NCBI GenBank assembly: GCA_030528545.1
Contig: JAUMYR010000115.1
Coordinates: 1 to 9,020, forward strand
Source: Propionibacteriaceae bacterium
GTDB lineage: Bacteria > Actinomycetota > Actinomycetes > Propionibacteriales > Propionibacteriaceae
Direction: 5' to 3'
DNA: 9,020 bases
Shown here: piece after piece, positions 1 through 6,432 of the stretch
Position numbering within the stretch: position 1 is the stretch's first letter
Layout: the number at the start of each line of letters is the position of its first letter
Translations under genes and position numbers: made by a program
The notes under the pieces: generated by a model
What the model was told of the DNA's origin: nothing
Seen by the model: only the letters and a program-made list of their open reading frames with translations
The model's database searches: none

Positions 1-281
1 TCTTCTCCCCCGCCGGGCTCGCCCGGGTCGGGTTCAACCACGCCGCCATCGGGTTTGGCGATTGCGGCCGGTTCAGCGTCGGGGCCCAGGCCGATCTGGT
101 CATGGTGGACCTCGGCTCGGTGCGCACCACGGGCTGCTCCCCAGACCAGGTCTGGCACGTCGCGTCCGGCGGTGACGTGACCGATGTGCTGATCGCGGGA
201 CGCTGGATGGTGCACGAGCGCAGGCATCGGCTGGGCGAGGTGTCTGAATTGCTGGCCGGGGCGTTGGAATCGCTGTGCTAA
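1..281 (+). CDS. hutF: Formimidoylglutamate deiminase (HutF-type), C-terminal part
   Basis: The open frame starts at base 3 (5' end outside the window) and gives the last 92 residues, ending at TAA 279-281. It has the tail of an amidohydrolase-superfamily enzyme: a GFGDCGRFSVGAQADLVMVDL segment, where the beta-sandwich domain re-forms next to the barrel, followed by SVRTTGCSPDQV and DVTDVLIAGRWMV. This 'VGA-ADLV ... SVRT-G ... TDV-V-GR-V' pattern is typical of bacterial N-formimino-L-glutamate deiminases. Those enzymes release ammonia from formiminoglutamate in histidine breakdown (cytosolic, metal-dependent). The metal ligands lie upstream and are not visible. The assignment is supported by hutI, the preceding pathway step, 450 bases downstream on the same strand. 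Its stop overlaps the start of the phosphatase gene, so the genes are probably co-transcribed. A guanine-deaminase-like or other amidohydrolase is the alternative, but the context makes HutF more likely. Confidence 0.8.
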   Translation, partial: FSPAGLARVGFNHAAIGFGDCGRFSVGAQADLVMVDLGSVRTTGCSPDQVWHVASGGDVTDVLIAGRWMVHERRHRLGEVSELLAGALESLC

Positions 282-733
282 GGGGGTTTTCGTGGGTGGT
301 TGACGCCGACCTGGCTGGGTTGGCCCAACCGCACGGCCCCGCGGAGTGGCGGGAACTGGCCAATCTCGGGGTCGGCCTGGTCGTATGCCTGGCCCGCCAC
401 GCCCCGGACCAGGCGGATCTAGCCCCGCTGGGTCTCGACCTGGTGCATCTGCCGGTGCCGGACTTCCGCGCGCCAACGCCTGCCCAGGTGAGAGTGCTGG
501 TGCGCGCCGTCCGCGAGGCACGGGCAGCCGGGCGGGCGGTCGCGGTGTGCTGTCGAGCGGGCCTGGGACGCACCGGAACCGCCCTGGCCTGTGTGTTGGT
601 CGACCGGGGGCTGGCCCCCGAGGAAGCGATCCTCGCCGTGCGAGCCGCTCGTCCAGGCAGCATTGAGACCACGAACCAGGTGCGGGCCATTCACACGGCC
701 GCGGACCGCCAGCACGGGCAGGAGTACACATGA
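275..733 (+). CDS. Small dual-specificity-type protein tyrosine phosphatase
   Basis: A 152-residue cytosolic protein with the cysteine phosphatase P-loop CRAGLGRT (Cys93 nucleophile, Arg99 phosphate-binding, Thr100). A preceding VPDF loop carries Asp63 as the likely general acid. A short [16 protein letters not shown]-terminus is typical of small bacterial DSP/PTP-like proteins. The residue before the nucleophile is Cys92 rather than the usual His, which should affect the thiol pKa. The GTG start at 275 overlaps the preceding stop by 7 bases, and the stop overlaps the hutI ATG (ATGA at 730-733). It therefore appears translationally coupled inside the hut operon. GTG at 296 is an alternative start but would delete the conserved FSW segment. 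The substrate is unknown: it may dephosphorylate a protein or a small phospho-metabolite. The fold assignment is firm; any link to histidine catabolism is inferred from position only. Confidence 0.82.
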   Translation: MLRGFSWVVDADLAGLAQPHGPAEWRELANLGVGLVVCLARHAPDQADLAPLGLDLVHLPVPDFRAPTPAQVRVLVRAVREARAAGRAVAVCCRAGLGRTGTALACVLVDRGLAPEEAILAVRAARPGSIETTNQVRAIHTAADRQHGQEYT

Positions 734-1887
734 GCACGGTGGTGACCGGCATCAGCGAGCTGGTGACCTGCGATGGTCAAGGCGAGGCCGGGATCGGGGC
801 CTACCCAGACCTGGCGCTCGTCGTGGAGGACGGGATCATCGCCTGGGTCGGTCCGGCCAGCCGGGCTCCCGCCGCCGACGAGCGGGTGGACGCTGGCGGG
901 CGCTGCGTGCTGCCCGCCTTCGTGGATTCCCATTCCCACCTGGTGTTCGCTGGGGATCGCTCGGCGGAGTTCGCCGCCCGCATGGCCGGACACCCCTACG
1001 ATGGGGGTGGCATCGCGACCACCGTCTCGGCGACCAAGGATGCCTCTGACGACGACCTGCGGCGCCTGCTGGCGGCCCGCGTGGCCGAATGCCGCGCCCA
1101 GGGCACCGGGGTGGTCGAGATCAAATCGGGGTATGGGCTGGATACTGAGACCGAGGCGCGGCTGCTGCGGCTGGCGCGGGAGGTGACCGAGGAGACGACC
1201 TATCTGGGCGCCCACGTGGTGCCGCGCGGCGCCGACCGGGAGACCTATCTCGACCTGGTGGTCGGGGACATGCTCACGGCCTGTGCCCCCTATGCCAAGT
1301 GGATCGACGTGTTCTGTGAGCCGGGTTCGGCGCACGCCTTCACCGGCGACGAGGCCCGCCGCGTCCTGCTCGCGGGGCGGGACGCGGGACTGGGGCTGCG
1401 CGTGCACGGCAACCAGCTGAGCCCCGGTCCGGGGGTGCGGCTGGCCTGCGAGCTGGGGGCCGCGAGCGTCGACCACTGCACCTTCCTCACCGCCGCCGAC
1501 GTGGCCGCCCTGGCCGATTGCTCCGGCACCACCGTCGCGACGCTGCTTCCCGGGGTGGAGTTCTCGACCCGTTCGCCCTACCCGGACGCGCGGGCACTCA
1601 TCGCCGCCGGGGTGAGCCTGGCCATCGCGACCGACTGCAACCCGGGGACCTGCTATTCATCGTCGATGCCGTTCATGATCGCCCTGGCCGTCCGGGAGAT
1701 GAAGATGACACCAGCCGAGGCTGTTGTCGCGGCCACTCTGGGCGGGGCGCGGGCGCTGCGGCGCAGCGACATCGGGCGGATCGGCGTCGGCTGCCGTGCC
1801 GACCTCATCGTGCTGGACGCACCAAACCACACCCACCTGGCCTACCGCCCCGGCGTCCCCATCGCCCGGCCGCTGGACGTCGGCTGA
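730..1887 (+). CDS. hutI: Imidazolonepropionase
   Basis: A complete 385-residue amidohydrolase that opens 4-imidazolone-5-propionate to N-formimino-L-glutamate, the third step of histidine degradation. Family landmarks appear in order: [18 protein letters not shown] with metal-binding His68 and His70; EIKSGYGLD (substrate loop); YLGAHVVP with a metal-ligand His; VHGNQL with a second His; [13 protein letters not shown]; and [17 protein letters not shown], carrying the catalytic/metal Asp. The length is close to the family norm. The start is set by AGGAG at 720-724, five bases before ATG 730, and by the ATGA overlap with the phosphatase gene. Together with the upstream hutF-type gene it makes consecutive steps of the pathway that goes through formimidoylglutamate deiminase. 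The last 12 codons ([15 protein letters not shown]) recur almost unchanged 4.5 kb downstream. The tail after PGVP therefore sits exactly on an insertion junction and may not be the original one. Confidence 0.97.
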   Translation: MSTVVTGISELVTCDGQGEAGIGAYPDLALVVEDGIIAWVGPASRAPAADERVDAGGRCVLPAFVDSHSHLVFAGDRSAEFAARMAGHPYDGGGIATTVSATKDASDDDLRRLLAARVAECRAQGTGVVEIKSGYGLDTETEARLLRLAREVTEETTYLGAHVVPRGADRETYLDLVVGDMLTACAPYAKWIDVFCEPGSAHAFTGDEARRVLLAGRDAGLGLRVHGNQLSPGPGVRLACELGAASVDHCTFLTAADVAALADCSGTTVATLLPGVEFSTRSPYPDARALIAAGVSLAIATDCNPGTCYSSSMPFMIALAVREMKMTPAEAVVAATLGGARALRRSDIGRIGVGCRADLIVLDAPNHTHLAYRPGVPIARPLDVG

Positions 1888-1900
1888 CTGCTCAGGCGGC
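1851..1900 (+). repeat. Left copy of 50-bp direct repeat at the hutI 3' end
   Basis: Bases 1851-1900 match 6383-6432 at a constant offset of 4532, with 46 of 50 identical (differences at 1856, 1872, 1879 and 1888). Similarity stops sharply at both ends. The copy covers the last 11 codons of hutI, its TGA (1885-1887) and 13 bases after it. The pattern fits an attachment site in which an inserted element regenerates the target gene's 3' end, or a duplication by recombination. Confidence 0.85.
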
Positions 1901-1908
1901 AGGCAGCC
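1882..1908 (+). terminator. Hairpin at the hutI stop codon
   Basis: The arms 1882-1891 (GGCTGACTGC) and 1899-1908 (GCAGGCAGCC) pair at 9 of 10 positions, with one mismatch at 1887/1903 and a 7-base loop. The hairpin begins on the hutI stop codon and lies just before the stop of the opposing small gene (1915), so it could act in both directions. There is no T-run, as is common for actinomycete terminators. The right arm begins inside the repeat and continues past it, and it is not conserved at the other repeat copy. Confidence 0.4.
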
Positions 1909-1914
1909 AGCGGG

Positions 1915-2112
1915 TCAGTTGCGGGCGATCCGGGAACTCAGTTCGCGGGTCGTGGCGACGAAGTCGTTCAGCCACCCGTAGTGCGCGTTGCGCAGGTGGT
2001 CCAGACACGAGGAGACCTGATCCAACGCGGCGGCCGCTGCCTTGTCATCGAACTGTCTGAGTAGGTCGCGGGCCTCGCTGAGGTAGCTTGCGGCCCTTTC
2101 CAGGTGGTGCAC
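1915..2112 (-). CDS. Small helical protein, possibly a 5'-truncated remnant
   Basis: A 65-residue frame from GTG 2112-2110 to TGA 1917-1915, with strong G/C at third codon positions. It is predicted to be almost wholly alpha-helical (segments such as HHLERAASYLSEARDLLRQF and LDQVSSCLDHLRNAHYGWLN). There is no signal peptide or membrane segment, and I do not recognise a family. The only upstream GGAGG is 14 bases before the GTG, which is too far to be convincing. The frame stays open and protein-like (EGVNGIVHHLERAASYL) up to a TAA at about 2137-2139. There the sequence abruptly turns AT-rich (ttaactctaaaaag). I infer that this is the C-terminal piece of a longer gene cut at about 2135, although a genuine small gene is possible. 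It converges on hutI with 27 bases between the stops. Confidence 0.45.
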   Translation of the reverse strand: MHHLERAASYLSEARDLLRQFDDKAAAAALDQVSSCLDHLRNAHYGWLNDFVATTRELSSRIARN

Positions 2113-2461
2113 GATCCCGTTGACGCCCTCCGATCCTTAACTCTAAAAAGTCTAAGTGATCTCGAAGCGTCTAGGTCGGCTCAACTCGCTGTCTTGAAAA
2201 AGCTTGCTCTTCCAAGTCACCAAGCATCCGGGTACTGCACCATCGACGCCGGTCCATACCAGCCCGGATCGAGCAGAAATGGAAACGCAGCGCCGCAGAG
2301 TGATTGAGAGCCCATCTAGACACAGCCGATAAGCATCAGCGATTCCGCAGCCTGGCATTCAGCGTTCTTCCCAGTTCTTCCTACGGCGGTCCTCGGCACG
2401 CGGACCGCCTGATCTTCGTGGATCAAGAACGAGCGGGAGCGGATTCCTCAGCCCCACTGAA
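2113..2461. other. Low-GC stretch without a convincing gene
   Basis: Frames on both strands are short, lack ribosome binding sites and resemble no known family. The only structures seen are an 8-bp stem hairpin (2385-2409) and a 5-bp stem just right of it. The left edge (about 2135) is a sharp change from GC-rich coding-like DNA to AT-richer DNA and looks like an old junction. Confidence 0.5.
2385..2409 (-). terminator. Candidate hairpin downstream of the 41-codon ORF
   Basis: GGCGGTCC (2385-2392) and GGACCGCC (2402-2409) are perfect 8-bp inverted arms with a 9-base loop. The hairpin lies 53 bases past the stop of the candidate peptide gene on the - strand and could end transcription coming through from the exporter. 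There is no T-run. Confidence 0.3.
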
Positions 2462-2587
2462 TCAGCAGTGAAACACCGGACCCAGCACTCGCGACCCCTG
2501 CACCGCGATCGGTGCCGCGGCTCCCTGAATACCCAACGACATCCCTCCAAGGTTGGACTCAGCAGTAACCACATGTGCCACGGTCAT
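2462..2587 (-). CDS. Candidate 41-residue peptide downstream of the exporter
   Basis: ATG 2587-2585 to TGA 2464-2462 encodes MTVAHVVTAESNLGG followed by a Gly/Ala/Val-rich segment (GIQGAAAPIAVQGSRVLG) and the terminal PVFHC. A possible Shine-Dalgarno AAAGAGG lies five bases before the ATG. The ORF is 99 bases downstream of the permease gene, on the same strand. The AESNLGG stretch, followed by a hydrophobic 26-residue tail ending in Cys, loosely recalls the double-glycine leader of exported peptides. An exporter sits next to it. However, the leader would be unusually short, the exporter ATPase has no C39 peptidase domain, and the base composition gives only weak coding support. This is a speculative call; an accidental ORF is quite possible. 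Confidence 0.25.
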   Translation of the reverse strand: MTVAHVVTAESNLGGMSLGIQGAAAPIAVQGSRVLGPVFHC

Positions 2588-2654
2588 CGGCGCCTCTTTA
2601 TCTATACGACGACTGCCACTCCCCTCATTTCTACCATTACTCAGACCTCAAGCA

Positions 2655-2670
2655 CTTGCACCTTTGCAAG
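2655..2670 (-). terminator. Weak hairpin after the permease stop
   Basis: CTTGCA (2655-2660) and TGCAAG (2665-2670) form a 6-bp stem with a 4-base loop, 17-32 bases downstream of the permease stop on the - strand. It is short and has no T-run. The position suits a terminator but the structure is weak. Confidence 0.2.
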
Positions 2671-2686
2671 ACGGCCGACAAAGCTC

Positions 2687-4615
2687 CTACTCCCGAGCTT
2701 CGACTCTTCCAACTACCTTAGACCGCTCTATCGCTATCCAGGAACCAGTGAGGTAACCTAAAGCCAGCAGAACGACCACGATAAGGAATACCTGCAGCAC
2801 AGGAAGCACTGGCAGCGAGACATACGACTCTAGCGCGTGCACACGAAAACCTATCCACAATCGGACTAGCACTAAAGCAAGGGCGCAGGTCACGAGTAGC
2901 AGCGCCGTGAGCAGGAGAACACAGATCTCCAGCAGAACCGACAACCTGCAGGCGTTCCTGCTGACACCCAATGATCTCACTACCTGGAATTCACCTAGTC
3001 GCTGCCGCCCGTAGCTATAGGCACCTTGAGCCATGCCGACGATCGTGATCGCATAGATCGTCCCAAAAAGCATCAGGTTACTGCGTTCAGAATTCTTCAC
3101 CCTCATCAAACTTAGCTCTGCCACATAATCTTTCTTGGCTTGGACTAGGCCCCCCAAGTTCTGCGCACGCAGGAGAGCCACCGCCGAATCCGGGGAGCTG
3201 CAATCAAGCAGCGCCTCAACGCTCTCCAGCTCCTTATCATCCTCCGCCAGCGAGTTCCAATCGCTGTAGAGAGTCTCGATCTGACCGAATTTTGCCGTAC
3301 CGACCACAACGAGTGTCCGCTGAGCACCGCCTAACGTCGTAAGGACTATCTCATCGCCTATTCTATCCTCTGGTCGTGTCGATATCACCTCTTTATCATC
3401 GAGCAATTCGACCTTTCCCGCGGAATCGCTGAAGGACAATACCCGAGCTCGGTCAGCAGTGTCTATGAAGTTCAAAATAATCGGCGGTACCGCACCTGTT
3501 CTCTCGAGGTCTTGAAACGCACTCGATTTGGCCTGCCTCACCACAATACAGTTGTCACCAATCGCCGATCTTATCTTTCCAACTTCACTCTGATCCAGTT
3601 TCGACACGACAACGTTTGCCAGGATAGCCCTATCATACTCCGCCGCGGCACGCGCCTGCTCCGGCTGGACACCCAGGGTGAAACCACCATAAAGACCCAC
3701 GACGATGAGCACCGGAACCAACTTTCTCGCGATCGCATGTCGATCCTTGGTGATGACTGCTTGCGCTAGGAACATCGGTCCGGGACTAGCCTTTCCAAGA
3801 AACCTTACGAGAAGCTTGACTACCGCCAAGAGAATCACCGGTGCCGCGATCGCAAAAGGCACGATGGCGGCTAATGGACTAACTAGCACCCAAGCACCCG
3901 CATGCTCTCCGGTGACTGGCGCGAAGATGAATGCAGCGACGACAACCACAAGCCACAACGACGCCCAAAGAATCCTGCGAGTGCTACTACTCCGCACCGC
4001 TTCCCGGTGCCACACATCCGGAATCAACGGGTCCTCTGCCCGCCGCGTGAACAGGATCGCAGCGACGGCAGAGGACGCCGCAAAGACCGCCACTACGCCT
4101 AGAACAACCAGGGGTGATATCCCAGGCATCATACCCTCGATGCCCCCCAGCAGGCCGACCGCCCTAAACCACGGCCACATCAGAAAATGGAGAGCCTGCC
4201 CCAGAGCCGCACCCACGACAGAGAAGAGCACTGCAATTAAAACAAGTTCCCATAGAATGATTCGCGAGACATATCTTCTTGGGGCACCAAGACGCCTGAA
4301 GACAGCCAGTTCAGACCGCCTCGCATCAATGACGTCAGCAAGACCACGATAGCTGAGGTACATGGTGACACCAACCGTTACGACAGCTATCACTGTGAGC
4401 AGAAGCTGGTTCTGCAAGACGGCATTGCTGATTCGCCACAGCTCGACCCCAGAAACGGTCCCTTTAAGGCTGGCACGAGCACTTAGGAGCCGATCGATCA
4501 AAAGAAGCTCCAGAGTGACAAGCATCGAAGCCACACTAATGAAGACGCCAGTACGGAAGTACTTTCGAACGTGCGCCCCAACAAGAGTCCGAACGAGCCG
4601 GATATGAGACGTCAT
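2687..4615 (-). CDS. ABC transporter permease, FtsX/MacB-like, 10 TM
   Basis: A 642-residue inner-membrane protein with two FtsX-type modules. I count about ten membrane segments, near residues 23-43, 71-89, 119-145, 165-190, 215-233, 243-270, 298-316, 512-533, 560-588 and 603-627. A ~190-residue extracytoplasmic domain (about 317-510) lies between the seventh and eighth. Each module has the cytosolic coupling motif seen in this family: RRSELAVFRRLGAPRRYV (99-116) and GEFQVVRSLGVSRNACR (541-557). This layout (two FtsX domains, ten segments) matches permeases that extrude or extract lipoproteins, peptides and antibiotics (LolCE/MacB/BceB class). The ATG overlaps the ATPase stop (ATGA, 4612-4615), so the two form one coupled operon. 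Codon use is much less G/C-biased than in hutI, consistent with acquisition from a lower-GC source. The substrate cannot be read from the sequence; antimicrobial-peptide export or resistance is a family-based guess. Confidence 0.9.
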   Translation of the reverse strand: MTSHIRLVRTLVGAHVRKYFRTGVFISVASMLVTLELLLIDRLLSARASLKGTVSGVELWRISNAVLQNQLLLTVIAVVTVGVTMYLSYRGLADVIDARRSELAVFRRLGAPRRYVSRIILWELVLIAVLFSVVGAALGQALHFLMWPWFRAVGLLGGIEGMMPGISPLVVLGVVAVFAASSAVAAILFTRRAEDPLIPDVWHREAVRSSSTRRILWASLWLVVVVAAFIFAPVTGEHAGAWVLVSPLAAIVPFAIAAPVILLAVVKLLVRFLGKASPGPMFLAQAVITKDRHAIARKLVPVLIVVGLYGGFTLGVQPEQARAAAEYDRAILANVVVSKLDQSEVGKIRSAIGDNCIVVRQAKSSAFQDLERTGAVPPIILNFIDTADRARVLSFSDSAGKVELLDDKEVISTRPEDRIGDEIVLTTLGGAQRTLVVVGTAKFGQIETLYSDWNSLAEDDKELESVEALLDCSSPDSAVALLRAQNLGGLVQAKKDYVAELSLMRVKNSERSNLMLFGTIYAITIVGMAQGAYSYGRQRLGEFQVVRSLGVSRNACRLSVLLEICVLLLTALLLVTCALALVLVRLWIGFRVHALESYVSLPVLPVLQVFLIVVVLLALGYLTGSWIAIERSKVVGRVEARE

Positions 4616-5334
4616 CGCCTAAACTCCTCGATCGCCGCAAGCCGGGACGCAATCCCCGCAGCCGAGGATTTTTCGATAGAGTCGACGAGGCGCCCATCGT
4701 AAAGAAACAAGACCCGATCGGCGAAGGATGCAACCCAGGGGTCATGGGTAACCACCACTACACCCGCACCAATAGCCTTCAGCTCCAGAATCAGCTCCAG
4801 TACCTGCTGCCCACTGGCCCTATCCAACGAGCCGGTCGGCTCATCCGCAAAGACGTAGGCACGGCGTTGGACAACAGACCGAGCGATAGCTAAGCGCTGC
4901 TGTTGACCACCTGACATCTCTCCTGGATAGCGATGTGCCAGCTCGATGAGACCGAGTCTCCGCAGCACATCCAAAGCTTCTTCTTCGGAGACAACTTTTC
5001 CACCAAAGTACGATGGAAGCACGATATTTTGAAGCGCAGTCAAGGCTTCAACAAGATTCAATCGCTGAAAGATGTATCCCACCTTGGTCAGCCGAAGGTT
5101 ATCAAGCACCGCTGGAGGCGCCCCGCGAAGCTCAAGGCCATCCACCGTGACCGAACCTGAGCTCAGCGGCAACAGACCTGATAAACAGTTCAAGAGAGTG
5201 CTCTTGCCAGACCCCGATGGCCCCATGATCGACACAATCGATGCCGACTCAAACTGGGCATTGATGCCCTTTAGCACCAGCACCTCGGGAGCCGTACGCG
5301 AGAACGAAAACTCTAAGCCTTTAACGATAATCAT
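4612..5334 (-). CDS. ABC transporter ATPase, LolD/MacB-like
   Basis: A 240-residue nucleotide-binding subunit with every motif intact: Walker A GPSGSGKST (38-46), Q-loop Gln90 (YIFQRLNLV), signature MSGGQQQR (140-147), Walker B YVFADEP with catalytic Glu165, D-loop GSLD (168-171) and H-loop His197 (VVVTHDP). The LSGLLPLSSG and FADEPTGSLD wording is typical of the LolD/MacB/FtsE subgroup, which pairs with FtsX-type permeases such as the product of the overlapping downstream gene. It should energise that permease from the cytosolic face. The ATG at 5334-5332 has a modest AAGG at a 7-base spacing. There is no C39 peptidase domain, so it does not itself trim peptide leaders. No regulator such as a BceRS-like two-component pair is present nearby. 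Confidence 0.95.
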   Translation of the reverse strand: MIIVKGLEFSFSRTAPEVLVLKGINAQFESASIVSIMGPSGSGKSTLLNCLSGLLPLSSGSVTVDGLELRGAPPAVLDNLRLTKVGYIFQRLNLVEALTALQNIVLPSYFGGKVVSEEEALDVLRRLGLIELAHRYPGEMSGGQQQRLAIARSVVQRRAYVFADEPTGSLDRASGQQVLELILELKAIGAGVVVVTHDPWVASFADRVLFLYDGRLVDSIEKSSAAGIASRLAAIEEFRR

Positions 5335-5425
5335 AACTTGACCTTATCGAAATACCTTTAGCCAGCAGAAGCGACACCCTTACCACTTTCCGCCAGAACG
5401 ATCCGTGAGCTAAATTCTCTTGACA

Positions 5426-5509
5426 TCATTTCACTGCCAAGGCGACACATATGCTGAGCAAGCGCCCCTGACCCACATTTATCGATCTTCCGCGAGGACA
5501 GCAACCCAT
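5426..5509 (-). CDS. Candidate 27-residue leader ORF upstream of the exporter
   Basis: ATG 5509-5507 to TGA 5428-5426, preceded by a strong GGAGG seven bases upstream, a better ribosome binding site than that of the exporter itself. The product starts MGCCPRGR and ends in a short hydrophobic stretch (LLSICVALAV). A second short frame (5358-5450, 30 codons) overlaps it and stops 23 bases before the ATPase ATG. These could be regulatory leader peptides or a small exported peptide. The length makes chance likely, so the call rests mainly on the ribosome binding site and position. Confidence 0.2.
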   Translation of the reverse strand: MGCCPRGRSINVGQGRLLSICVALAVK

Positions 5510-6044
5510 TCGGTTTCCTCCATCCCTTTTCAGTCACGACTCAAGGTCCATATCAGTCACCAGTCATCCCATAGCGGCGCTTCTCGGCTAGAGGTACGGG
5601 CCGTGCTGAGGCATCATTTTTCGAGGTAAACGTTGAGGTCTCTCGCGGACGAAGGCTTCAACGCACCCCACCCAGAAGGCCTCGACAAGTCTGATGCTAC
5701 CCCGACAACCGGTCTAGATTGTGCCAATCTGGGCACTTTCGAGCATTGCGAGGTCCTCACCGGGCAGCCGACGGTTCGAGCCGGGTGCTCGCTGAGGCTG
5801 TCGAGCCGGTGCTGGAGCGTATCTCTGGTAGAAGAAGCCGCGTCTGCGGTGGAACGCACAGCCGTCTTGTCACTCACAAGTCTGCCTTCAGGCCTCCCAG
5901 CATCGTTCGATGCCCCGAGAGCGCTGGAACCGGTCTCGGCATGAGAGGCACACGAGCATGTGCGACGGGCAGGCGGCTAGCTTTGCTTCACTCTGAGGGC
6001 CGTCATACCGGGGCAGAAACGATCTTGAGTGGCTTACCACGACG

Positions 6045-6075
6045 CGATCGCTAGGTTTCTCCCCGGCAGCGATCG
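6045..6075. repeat. 8-bp inverted repeat around GCGATCGC
   Basis: CGATCGCT (6045-6052) and AGCGATCG (6068-6075) are perfect inverted arms with a 15-base loop. The left arm sits in the palindrome GCGATCGC. It lies in gene-free DNA. It could be a protein-binding site or hairpin, but nothing else supports a role. Confidence 0.3.
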
Positions 6076-6382
6076 TTTGGTCAGCCCATTAGTGCTCTCA
6101 TGATGCCTGACTGTCACCGGCTCCCGCTCGCCTCCAATGGGAGCACGAGGAGGTCTTCATGTGGTTTTCCCTGCCCGTGATTCTGCTTCACTGAGTCTCT
6201 GGACGCCTCACGATGGGGCCGGCGCCTGGCAACTAGGGACGAGACCCGGCACATCCTTTTGCGCCCGAGAGCAGGAGCAGCACTTGGCACCAGGTCCACG
6301 CTAGAGAGGACGACCAACGATGGAGTCCCCTTCAATGCCGTTCAGCGAACCGTATGGAAGAACCACGACGCCCAGCAAAATG

Positions 6383-6432
6383 CGGCGCCCCCATCGCCCG
6401 GCCACTGGACATCGGCTGAGTGCTCAGGCGGC
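6383..6432 (+). repeat. Right copy of 50-bp direct repeat (duplicated hutI 3' end)
   Basis: Matches 1851-1900 at 46/50 positions. Read in the hutI frame it encodes GAPIARPLDIG and a stop (6417-6419), against [11 protein letters not shown] in the intact gene. Upstream of 6383 there is no further hutI similarity, so this is an isolated gene tail. It also contains the stop (6426-6424) and last two Ala codons of the NYN gene. This suggests that the uninterrupted ancestor had hutI and the NYN gene converging here, with four bases between their stop codons. Confidence 0.85.

Larger units (their letters stand above)
1901..6382. mobile_element. Putative inserted island between direct repeats
   Basis: The block lies between the two copies of the hutI-end repeat and differs in base composition from its surroundings. 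For example, bases 2581-2640 contain 31 G/C of 60, whereas 1381-1440 in hutI contain 47 of 60. It holds a complete two-gene ABC exporter, a possibly truncated small gene at the left end, small candidate ORFs and apparently non-coding DNA. No integrase, transposase, excisionase or terminal inverted repeat is recognisable. If it entered by site-specific integration, the recombinase has been lost or acted in trans. The first ~235 bases (to about 2135) are GC-rich like the host, so the island is itself a mosaic. The limits given are the inner edges of the repeats. Confidence 0.5.
5335..6382. other. Stretch upstream of the exporter with no convincing gene
   Basis: About 1 kb of mixed composition. 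Competing frames of 70-110 codons exist on both strands (5633-5944 and 5719-6054 on +; 5614-5877 and 6114-6335 on -). None has a good ribosome binding site, consistent codon bias or a recognisable family. The - strand frame at 5614-5877 begins with a plausible helical segment (STRDTLQHRLDSLSEH) and then loses protein character. It could be a decayed gene. The exporter promoter should lie in the first 100-200 bases, but I cannot identify a clear -35/-10 pair. Confidence 0.45.

Noticed and set aside
100..690. 196-codon frame on the - strand opposite hutF and the phosphatase
   Set aside because: Arg/Ala/Pro/Ser-rich antisense shadow of GC-rich coding DNA; the + strand frames carry clear enzyme motifs.
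691..1476. 261-codon frame on the - strand opposite hutI
   Set aside because: Antisense of hutI, whose active-site motifs are intact; no family features of its own.
3705..4352. 215-codon + strand frame inside the permease gene
   Set aside because: Opposite the FtsX-type permease; Thr/Ala/Arg-rich with no motif.
5614..6054. Possible decayed transposase or regulator in the gene-poor part of the island
   Set aside because: I compared the reading frames on both strands and found no DDE, HTH or recombinase motif that could be joined by frameshifts; left as an unexplained stretch.
1901..6382. Insertion sequence or composite transposon
   Set aside because: No transposase and no inverted repeats at the ends; the long direct repeat overlapping a gene 3' end fits site-specific or homologous integration better.
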